Source of the DNA: Paracoccus sp. TOH
GTDB lineage: Bacteria; Pseudomonadota; Alphaproteobacteria; Rhodobacterales; Rhodobacteraceae
DNA: 64,000 bases
Assembly (NCBI RefSeq): GCF_030388245.1
Contig: NZ_CP098360.1
Coordinates: 62,001 to 126,000 of the forward strand
Reading direction: 5' to 3'
The notes beneath the pieces were generated by a model. It saw only the letters and a program-made list of their open reading frames with translations, did no database searches and was not told the origin of the DNA. Below, piece by piece: positions 9,764-16,423 of the stretch. Position 1 is the first letter of the stretch; the number at the start of each line of letters is the position of its first letter. Position numbers and translations under genes: made by a program.

Positions 9764-10464
9764 CAGGCTTGCCGCCGTTCTGCGATGGCCTGCCGCCAGA
9801 AATCGGCGTCCGCATAGCCGGTCGGGTCGGGGATGCCGGCCAGGTGGAAGGCCTCGCGCCGCTCGACGCAGGTGCCGCAGCGGCCGCAATGGCGGGCGCC
9901 GCCCTTGTAGCAGGACCAGGTTTCGGCAAAGGGCGTGCCGTGGCGGGCGCCCTCGGTGACGATATCGGCCTTGGTGCGATGCACGAAGGGGGTCAGCAGC
10001 CGCACTTGCGCATAGCCGTCCAGCGCCGCGTCCTGCATGTGCTGGAAGGCCTCGGCGAAGGCGGGGCGGCAATCGGGATAGATGAAATGATCGCCGCCAT
10101 GCACGGCGGTCGCCACTGCCCGGTCGCCCATCGCCGCCGCCATGCCGAAGGCCACGGTCAGCATGATGGCGTTGCGGTTCGGAACCACGGTGATGCGCAT
10201 GGTTTCCTCGGCATAATGCCCGTCCGGCACCTCGGCGCCGCCGGTCAGCGCCGAGCCGGTCAGCACCGCCCCCACGCCGCGCATGTCGATGAGGTGATGC
10301 GGCACGCCCAGCCGCCGGGCGGCGGCGGCGGCGCAATCCAGCTCCTTGCGGTGGCGCTGGCCATAGTCGAAGGAGACCAGGCGCGAAAGCCCGCCCTGCG
10401 CCGCGACCATATGCGCCAGCGACACGGAATCGAGTCCGCCCGAGCAGACAACTGTCGTCTTCAT
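9763..10464 (-). CDS. queC: 7-cyano-7-deazaguanine synthase QueC
   Basis: 233 residues starting MKTTVVCSGGLDSVS. QueC makes preQ0 from carboxydeazaguanine, ATP and ammonia. The ATP-pyrophosphatase loop SGGLDS is at residues 8-13, and the C-terminal zinc-binding cysteines are in HCGRCGTCVERREAF. The frame is open further upstream, but the ATG at 10464 gives the family N-terminus and sits 8 bases after a GGG that forms part of a preQ1-I-like aptamer. It is the first gene of the operon. Confidence 0.95.
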   Translation of the reverse strand: MKTTVVCSGGLDSVSLAHMVAAQGGLSRLVSFDYGQRHRKELDCAAAAARRLGVPHHLIDMRGVGAVLTGSALTGGAEVPDGHYAEETMRITVVPNRNAIMLTVAFGMAAAMGDRAVATAVHGGDHFIYPDCRPAFAEAFQHMQDAALDGYAQVRLLTPFVHRTKADIVTEGARHGTPFAETWSCYKGGARHCGRCGTCVERREAFHLAGIPDPTGYADADFWRQAIAERRQA

Positions 10465-10471
10465 GATGTGA

Positions 10472-10506
10472 CCCTTGTTTTGATGACCGGGTAGGCTGCG
10501 ACCGGT
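10472..10506 (-). promoter_or_regulatory. preQ1-I riboswitch in the queC leader
   Basis: Read 5'-3' on the minus strand: stem P1 is ACCGG/CCGGU; loop L1 begins UCGCAG and ends with a C directly before the 3' strand of P1; the tail CAUCAAAACAAGGG follows. The order, the UCGCAG loop and the CAAAACAAGGG tail closely match the preQ1-I aptamer of Thermoanaerobacter tengcongensis (L1 UCGCAGUAAC, tail ending CAAAACAAGGG). The 3' GGG that would pair in helix P2 is 8 bases before the queC ATG, so ligand binding would sequester the ribosome site (translational control). Fit to consensus is by eye. Confidence 0.88.
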
Positions 10507-10558
10507 ATGGGCGCCCGACATAGCGGGCTTTGGCGGGCGGCGCAACCGCCCGCCGGCG

Positions 10559-11983
10559 TCAGTCGGACAGATCCAGCGCCGGGGTTTCGCCGCTGTCCTC
10601 AAGGTGCCAGACCGCCTGCCAGCGCCCGTCGCGGCGGGCAAGGGTCAGGTAGTTCCGTTCGGCCACGTAGCGGTGGCGCTGGCCGGGCAGCGGGTGGATG
10701 CGGATCGGATGGCCGGGCAAGGGCGCCTCGCCCAGCCCGGCGAACAGCCCCAGGCTGCGCGCATAGGCCTTGGGCGGGGCGCGATGCGAGATGCCCGAGG
10801 CGACCAATTGATGCACGCACTGCGCATCCGGCCCCATGACGGCGCGGGTGGCCAGATGGATCTCGCCCGACAGCGCGGTGACAGGCGCATCGGTGCGCCA
10901 TTTCAGCACCTCGCGCAGCATGCGCTGCCATTCCTCGCGATGGGCGCGGCTTTGCCATTGGTCGCGCAGGTCGTCCTCGTAATGCTGCATGCGCGGGATC
11001 GCCATCATCAGCCGTTCCAGAAGCGACAGGCGCGGCCCCAGCAGCGGCACGCTGGAGACCAGGAACACCTGCGCGCCCCGCGGCGCCAGCGCCTCGACCG
11101 CCCGCCAGCCCGCCGGGCCGAGGATACGGTGGCGGTCGCGTTCGGACCGCAGGTCCGGCGCGGCGATGGTCAGGCCCGGCAATTCGCGCTTCCAGCTGAG
11201 GCTGGCCCCCGAGGCATCGAGGAACAGGTCGGGAATGTCGCCTTCCACCGCGCCGTGCTGGAACAGCAGATAGGTCTCGCGCGCCACGGCGAACAGGGTT
11301 CGGCCGACGGCCGAGCGGCTGCGCTTCTCGGGCAGCGAGCCCCAGCCGTCGCAGATGTCGTGATCGTCCCAGACCGACAGCACCGGGACCCGCGCCGCCA
11401 TCCAGGCATAGCCGCGCGCCTGCAGCACATGCAGATAACGCTCTACGAAGCGGTGGCGCAGATGCTCGGCCAGGCCGGCCAGCGCGGCGGGGTCGTCGAC
11501 CTCGGACGCCTTGTCGGGCCAGTCATGGCTCAGCGGGTGGCCCTGCGTCGCCTCGTCGGCATAGACCTGATCGCCGCCCTGCAGCAACAGGGCGAAGGGC
11601 GCGCGGGCGTGGTCGCGGGCCAGCCGGGCCCACATCAGGTTGCGCTCCTCGCCGTCGCGGTCCAGATCGCCATTCTCCTCGCCATTGCAGGAGACGAAGG
11701 CGATGCGCAGGTCGCCGTCGAACTCGGTCGCCACCTCGTAGTGCTCGCCCTCGAGCTCATAGCCCGGATCGCCGGCGGCCAGGGTGAAATCGTAGCGCCA
11801 GGCGGTGATGCCGGCGATGGCGGCCAGGCGCCGCGGCGCGATCTCGGCGCCCGCGGCGCGCAGGCTTCCCGGCGCCGTGTCGTCGCGGCGGATCACGATG
11901 GCCGCAAGCCGGATCGCCTGGCCCTCGATGCCGCGAAAATGCAGGATCGGCCCGGCCTGTGCCGGTTGTCGTCCTTCGCCCAC
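10559..11983 (-). CDS. PhoD-like metallophosphatase (alkaline phosphatase D family)
   Basis: 474 residues from a GTG at 11983 that follows GGAAGGA with six-base spacing; a longer frame begins with TTG at 12043 but lacks such a site. PhoD-type enzymes are metal-dependent phosphomonoesterases/diesterases. Metal-binding blocks are visible: GDQVYADEA near residue 150, SVWDDHDICDGWGS near 210, and ALSGEIHLATRA near 370. No signal peptide is seen, so this is probably one of the cytoplasmic relatives rather than secreted PhoD. It stands alone on the minus strand upstream of the que leader; substrate unknown. Confidence 0.75.
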   Translation of the reverse strand: MGEGRQPAQAGPILHFRGIEGQAIRLAAIVIRRDDTAPGSLRAAGAEIAPRRLAAIAGITAWRYDFTLAAGDPGYELEGEHYEVATEFDGDLRIAFVSCNGEENGDLDRDGEERNLMWARLARDHARAPFALLLQGGDQVYADEATQGHPLSHDWPDKASEVDDPAALAGLAEHLRHRFVERYLHVLQARGYAWMAARVPVLSVWDDHDICDGWGSLPEKRSRSAVGRTLFAVARETYLLFQHGAVEGDIPDLFLDASGASLSWKRELPGLTIAAPDLRSERDRHRILGPAGWRAVEALAPRGAQVFLVSSVPLLGPRLSLLERLMMAIPRMQHYEDDLRDQWQSRAHREEWQRMLREVLKWRTDAPVTALSGEIHLATRAVMGPDAQCVHQLVASGISHRAPPKAYARSLGLFAGLGEAPLPGHPIRIHPLPGQRHRYVAERNYLTLARRDGRWQAVWHLEDSGETPALDLSD

Positions 11984-12091
11984 GAATGTTCCTTCCCGGT
12001 TTTGCGTTGCAGCGAGATATAGGCGCGATGCGGCGAAGCGCAATTCGACGGCGCCGCGACAGCGGGAAATCGCTGGCCCTGCAACCGGGGA

Positions 12092-12922
12092 TCAGCCGCC
12101 CTGCCCCAGCCTTTCCATCAAGGCCATCGCCGCCTGTGGATTGCGCCGCTTGCAGCCGCTGATCACGTAAAGGAACACGTCGCGCGGCGCCCCGGCATCG
12201 TTGCCGCCGACATGGTCAAGCCCCTCGGGCAGGCCGCCGGCGGCCCAGATCCGCGCCCGTTCCGCCCACAGGTCCAGCTTGTCCGGCGCATAGCCCAGCG
12301 GCTCGTCCTCGCGCGTGCCCATGATGCGGGCATAGACGAAGGGCGCGGTGGGATCGGCGATCTGCGGGAAATCGCCATCGGCCGAAACCACCGCGGCGAC
12401 GCCATGGCCGCGGATCAGCCCGATGAAGTCCGGGCTGCGGAAGCTTTCGTGCCGGACCTCGACGACATGGCGCAGCGCCCTGCCGTCCAGCGATGCGGGC
12501 AGCAGATTCAGGAAGGCGGCGAAATCCTCGGGGTCGAATTTCTTCGTCGCCATGAACTGCCAGTTGATCGGCCCCAGCTTGTCGCCCAGCAGCAGGACGC
12601 CGCTGTCGAAGAAGCGCGCGATGGTCTCGCCCGCATCCGCCAGTACCCTGCGGTTCGTGGCATAGCGCGGCGCCTTCAGCGAAAAGACGAAATCCTCGGG
12701 CGTCTCGTCATGCCATTTGCGGAAGCTCTCGGGCTTCTGGCTGCCGTAATAGGTGCCGTTGATCTCGATCGAGGTGAGCTGGCGGCTGGCATGTTCCAGC
12801 TCGCGCCGCTGCGGCAGACCCTCGGGATAGAAGCTGCCGCGCCAGGGCTCATAGGTCCAGCCGCCGATGCCGATGCGGATGCGTCCCGCCTGGCCGCCGC
12901 CTTTGCCTCCGTCCTTGCCCAT
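12092..12922 (-). CDS. DUF72 (YecE-like) family protein
   Basis: 276 residues from the ATG at 12922, preceded by AAGGGG with good spacing; an open extension to 12961 lacks one. The DUF72 TIM-barrel fold is recognisable from IGIGGWTYEPWRGSFYP, SIEINGTYYGSQKPESFRKW, and WQFMATKKFDPEDFAAFL, followed by HVVEVRHESFRSPDFI. No biochemical function is established for the family. It is followed by the PhoD-like gene on the same strand, about 108 bp away, with no evident functional link. Confidence 0.82.
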   Translation of the reverse strand: MGKDGGKGGGQAGRIRIGIGGWTYEPWRGSFYPEGLPQRRELEHASRQLTSIEINGTYYGSQKPESFRKWHDETPEDFVFSLKAPRYATNRRVLADAGETIARFFDSGVLLLGDKLGPINWQFMATKKFDPEDFAAFLNLLPASLDGRALRHVVEVRHESFRSPDFIGLIRGHGVAAVVSADGDFPQIADPTAPFVYARIMGTREDEPLGYAPDKLDLWAERARIWAAGGLPEGLDHVGGNDAGAPRDVFLYVISGCKRRNPQAAMALMERLGQGG

Positions 12923-12977
12923 GCCGTTCCCCTTCGCCAGCGTTCCCGGGGCAGCATACACGCAATCGCGCCAAGGC

Positions 12978-14036
12978 TCAGCCCCGCTTGCGCGTCAGCG
13001 AGAACTTGTGCGGAGAGATGCCGTAATGCGAGCGGAACACCTTGGAGAAATAGGAGGACGAACCGAAGCCGCAGGCCACCGCCACCTCCATCACGCTGAG
13101 ATTGGTCTCGGTCAGCAGCGAGCGCGCGTGCTGCAGCCGCACCCGGTTGAGATATTGCAGCGGCGTGGTGTCCAGATAGCGTTGGAACAGCCGCTCGAGC
13201 TGTCGGCGCGAGATGCCCAGATAGCCGGCGCATTCGCCCAGGTCCACCTCGTCCTCGACATGCGCCTCGATATAGGCGACGGCGCGGATCAGGTGGTCGT
13301 TGCGGGTGCCCAGCCGCACGGAAAGCGAGCTCAGTTGCTCTTCCTCGCCGCGCCGGATCTGGCCGAGCAGGCACATGTCCATCACCGCCTGCATCAGGTC
13401 GGTGCCGTAGTAATCCTCGATCAGCTTCAACGCCAGCTCGGTCGAGGCGACGCCGCCGGCACAGGTGACGATGCGGTCGTCGATGCAGAAGATGCGCCGC
13501 TCCGGGGCCAGGTCGGGGTGCTTCTCGGTGAAGTTGGGGATGTTTTCCCAATGCAGGGTGAAACGGCGGCCGTTCAGGATGCCGGCGCGGGCCAGCGCAT
13601 AGGCGCCGGTGCACAGCCCGCCCACCGTGCGGCCGTGGCGCCATTGCTTGCGCAGCCAGTCGGTCAGCTCTGCGCTGCAGCCGGCATCCGGCTCGACCCC
13701 GCCGCAGACCAGGACGTAATCGCTGGCCGGGGCCGAGGAAAGCGGGGCATCGGGCACCACCGGCACGCCGTTCGAGCAGCTGATCGGCTGGCCGGTCTCG
13801 GTCAGGACGTGCCATTTGAACAGCAGCTTCTCGGTCAGCTGATTGGCGACACGCAGAGGCTCGATGGCCGAGGTGAAGGCCAGCATGGTGAAGCGCGGCA
13901 TCAGCACGAAGGCGACCTCGATCGGCGCCTCGACGGCGGCCGCCAGCTTCATATGGGCGATGCCTCGGGCGATGTAGCGTTCGCTGTCCTGCGATGATTG
14001 CACCACGGTCGTGTTTCCCGGATCTGCGGTCCCCAT
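12978..14036 (-). CDS. GlxA-type AraC-family transcriptional regulator (DJ-1/PfpI domain)
   Basis: 352 residues from ATG 14036; in-frame ATGs at 14072 and 13952 are alternatives. The N-terminal DJ-1/PfpI-like sensor (about residues 40-200) shows GGLCTGAYALARAGIL and TCAGGVASTELALKLI. The C-terminal AraC DNA-binding part has both helix-turn-helix units, GECAGYLGISRRQLERLFQR and MEVAVACGFGSSSYFSKVFR, ending PHKFSLTRKRG. Relatives control choline, carnitine, arginine or betaine metabolism. It has no obvious target next to it; the divergent gap of 454 bp to 14490 may hold its promoter. Confidence 0.85.
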   Translation of the reverse strand: MGTADPGNTTVVQSSQDSERYIARGIAHMKLAAAVEAPIEVAFVLMPRFTMLAFTSAIEPLRVANQLTEKLLFKWHVLTETGQPISCSNGVPVVPDAPLSSAPASDYVLVCGGVEPDAGCSAELTDWLRKQWRHGRTVGGLCTGAYALARAGILNGRRFTLHWENIPNFTEKHPDLAPERRIFCIDDRIVTCAGGVASTELALKLIEDYYGTDLMQAVMDMCLLGQIRRGEEEQLSSLSVRLGTRNDHLIRAVAYIEAHVEDEVDLGECAGYLGISRRQLERLFQRYLDTTPLQYLNRVRLQHARSLLTETNLSVMEVAVACGFGSSSYFSKVFRSHYGISPHKFSLTRKRG

Positions 14037-14490
14037 GATTCCGCATTGCCACAAAGCGCAAGCCGCTGCCATGGGCTTGATGCGGGTGCCTGCGGGGCTC
14101 CGCGGACTTCCGGGCCGTGCCGATTTGTCCCCGCTGACGCAGGGTCATCGGCAAAACTCCGCCGATGCGGGCGAACCGTCCGGTCTGGCCGTCCGGCCCG
14201 CGGCAAGCATTCATGCTTTCCCAGGCAATCAGAATGGGCTAGACCGCGCCCAGCCTGCCGGGGCCCGGCAGGACCATGCCCGCATCGGAAGACCGCTGAT
14301 CGAGATCCAACCCAGTGACCCAACCGCTTCATATCGGCCTTTACATCGGTCATCGCATCCAGAGATCGCATTCGCCGGCAGCCTCCCTCGCGGAAAGCGG
14401 TCCTTCGCCCTTCTTTCGTCCGGTCCGCCCTGCCGCCTCGCACCGCCGCCGGACGCATTTCAATAACGCCGCCAGGACGTGATCTGAGCC
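14037..14490. other. 454-bp divergent intergenic region without a convincing gene
   Basis: Lies between the GlxA-type regulator (minus) and the sulfotransferase fragment (plus), so promoters for both are expected here. Short open frames on both strands have no recognisable domain and read as arginine- and proline-rich shadow translations. No clear promoter or repeat was recognised. Confidence 0.5.
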
Positions 14491-14630
14491 ATGAAAGTGA
14501 TATGCCATATCGGCACGCCCAAGACGGCCTCGACTTTTCTGCAAAACACTTGCGCCGCGAACAAGAAATGGCTGCATCGGCATGGCGTCCTGTATCCGGA
14601 CATGCTGCAGCCGATTGCCAACCATATGAC
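14491..14630 (+). pseudogene. Sulfotransferase, 5' fragment (interrupted by insertion)
   Basis: The first 46 codons of a sulfotransferase-like gene. The PAPS 5'-phosphate-binding loop is visible as GTPKTASTFLQ at residues 8-18, the catalytic N-terminal motif of these enzymes. Reading stops making sense after HMT, where ATGAC meets foreign DNA. The same five bases recur at 18095-18099; joining the two sides at ATGAC gives an uninterrupted frame of 342 residues. The 3' part overlaps the downstream glycosyltransferase gene, so the enzyme probably sulfated a surface polysaccharide made by this operon. As it stands the P-loop is separated from the rest and the protein should be inactive. Confidence 0.85.
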
Positions 14631-14635
14631 TCGGC

Positions 14636-15244
14636 ATGTCCCGCGTGAGCTGCCGCTTCTGCATCATGTCCAGCCTGCCCGACCTTGCAGCGGCCGCGCG
14701 CCAGCCGGAGGCCGCGCCGCTCTACCGACGCATGGTCACGCTTGAGGCTGATAGCGGCTTTGCCTTCCAGGGCGGGCGCTGGCTGGGCGACATTGCGCCG
14801 GATCTGCTCGATGCCGATCTGCGCGACCGACTGGCGCGCGCAAAGGAGATCGCCGCCATCCGCTCCAGCATCGAGGCGACAATCCCGAAGAACATGCTCT
14901 ATGTGAAAGGCTGGCCCACCCGTCCGCTGACCGACGAAGAGGCCGTGTTCTTGGCTGGCATCCGACAGAAAATCACCGCTCTAAAGGCCCATGCTCATGA
15001 TGCGACGCTGCAGAAAGACGGAGCGTTGATGGGTATCGCGGGCGCTCCTGTGCAAGTGCGCAATCCCGACGCCGCTCAGGTGGAAACGGCAAATGGACCG
15101 TTCATGACGTCGTCCTTGCCGGTGGCTGGCTTTGCCATAATCGAAGCTGCCGATTTGGCCGAGGCCATAGACATGGTCTCGCGGACCCCCTGCGCTGTCG
15201 CACACGGCGTCGTCGAGGTGTGGCCACTGGAGCAACCATCGTAG
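14636..15244 (+). pseudogene. Chimeric open frame: unknown segment fused to YCII/DGPF-domain C-terminus
   Basis: A 202-residue frame starting just inside the left end of the transposition unit. Residues from about 125 to the end read like the C-terminal half of a YCII-related (DGPF) protein, ending GFAIIEAADLAEAIDMVSRT and VVEVWPL; the N-terminal half of that domain is missing. The first 120 residues, with GGRWLGDIAPDLLDADLRDR and YVKGWPTRPLTDEE, are protein-like but I do not recognise them. The frame thus looks like two truncated genes joined by an earlier recombination. Whether it is expressed is unknown; I treat it as a fusion remnant. Confidence 0.55.
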
Positions 15245-15289
15245 AACGGCAACAGGTCTCATTGCGCCCCGAGGCGCGAAGCATTTCAG

Positions 15290-15715
15290 CTATTCTGTAT
15301 GTGGTGGTGCTTCGATTGCCCAGCTCGGATCGGCGCCAAAGGGGTGGTCCAGGAAGAAGACCCAGGTCCCATCGCTTAGGCGCCGGTGAACTTCCATGCC
15401 ATGATGATGCACTTTCGTCGGCTTGCCCTCCTTGTCCATGCCCCTGATCAACCACTGCGAGCGTGTCATCGCAAAGTCGCCGGAAACGGTCGTGTGGTGG
15501 GTGATCACATCCATATGGGGCTTCAGCCCGATATAGCCGGCCATCGTTTTACGGATAGCCTCGGCGCCGCGCGCGATGCTGGTGCCGCCATGGACCTCGT
15601 CGACCTGAACGATCGACGCTTCGGGATGGTACATGGCGGCAGCGGCTTCGACGTCCTGCGCATTGAAGGCGCGCGCAAGCCAAAGATTGCAGAGTTCGGG
15701 AGAGGGAGCGCCCAT
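15290..15715 (-). CDS. SnoaL-like/NTF2-fold protein (DUF4440-type)
   Basis: 141 residues, preceded by AAAGGAGAAC. The N-terminal helix pattern LWLARAFNAQDVEAAAAMYH and the later W-L-I-R-G and TWVFFLDHPFG segments fit the cone-shaped NTF2/SnoaL fold, found in small isomerases, hydrolases and stress-linked proteins. Activity cannot be assigned. It is part of the cargo carried by the IS1380 transposition unit and lies downstream of the glutathione transferase on the same strand, 47 bp away, so they may be co-transcribed. Confidence 0.75.
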   Translation of the reverse strand: MGAPSPELCNLWLARAFNAQDVEAAAAMYHPEASIVQVDEVHGGTSIARGAEAIRKTMAGYIGLKPHMDVITHHTTVSGDFAMTRSQWLIRGMDKEGKPTKVHHHGMEVHRRLSDGTWVFFLDHPFGADPSWAIEAPPHTE

Positions 15716-15762
15716 CTTTGTTCTCCTTTTGCGAGTAGCGGCTATGAGACACCCGCGAATTT

Positions 15763-16404
15763 CTATGGGAGCGTTTCCTGGTCATCGTGAGCCGGAACGC
15801 GGAGACCGCGTTGCACAGCCGGCCGCGCCGCGATTTCAGCAAACCAGCGGGCGACATTCGGGTATTGGCCGAGATCGACATCAAGCTTGGATACGGCAGC
15901 GTTGATCCATGGCCAGGTCATCACGTCGGCGACACCGAAAAGATCGCCGACAAGATATGGTCTTGGTTCCAATTGGCCATCCAGCACCCGCAGGATGCGG
16001 GCTGTCTCCCGTTCGAAACGGGCGATCACCTGCGGGAGCCTTTCGGCGGCAAAGATCTTGTAGTTCCAGAGCTGGCCGAGCGTCGGCCCGACATGCCCCG
16101 CCTGAAAGAGCATCCATTGCAGCGTGAGCCCGGCCTCGATGTCGTTCGCCGGCTTCAGCACACCCGAGCGATCAGCAAGGTAGAGCAGGATCGCGCCACT
16201 CTCGAACACCGTCCGGCTCCGGTCGGGGTCAACGATCACCGGGATCTTGTTGTTGGGGTTCAGTGCGAGAAATTCTGGCCGGAACTGGTCGCCCTTTTCG
16301 ATATCCACGACATGGACGACATAAGGGAGCCCTGTTTCCTCGAGCATGATCGAGGCCTTGTGGCCGTTGGGAGTCTGGTAGCTGTAAAGCTGGATGGGGG
16401 TCAT
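15763..16404 (-). CDS. Glutathione S-transferase (YfcG/nu-class-like)
   Basis: 213 residues from ATG 16404. The N-terminal thioredoxin-like domain reads MTPIQLYSYQTPNGHKASIM and then NPNNKIPVIVDPD and VFESGAILLYLAD (the cis-Pro and glutathione gamma-Glu-binding block). The helical C-terminal domain includes GDLFGVADVMTWPW. This pattern is that of nu-class GSTs such as YfcG/YghU, which have disulfide reductase and peroxidase activity. The start codon lies only 20 bp beyond the IS1380 end at 16424, so an outward promoter in the IS could drive it, as ISEcp1 does for resistance genes. Cargo gene, probably of foreign origin. Confidence 0.88.
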   Translation of the reverse strand: MTPIQLYSYQTPNGHKASIMLEETGLPYVVHVVDIEKGDQFRPEFLALNPNNKIPVIVDPDRSRTVFESGAILLYLADRSGVLKPANDIEAGLTLQWMLFQAGHVGPTLGQLWNYKIFAAERLPQVIARFERETARILRVLDGQLEPRPYLVGDLFGVADVMTWPWINAAVSKLDVDLGQYPNVARWFAEIAARPAVQRGLRVPAHDDQETLP

Positions 16405-16423
16405 GATTGTGCCTGCCAATATC

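Noticed and set aside
14011..14466. Plus-strand frame of 151 codons upstream of the sulfotransferase
   Set aside because: Overlaps the start of the GlxA-type regulator antisense and lacks any recognisable domain or ribosome site.
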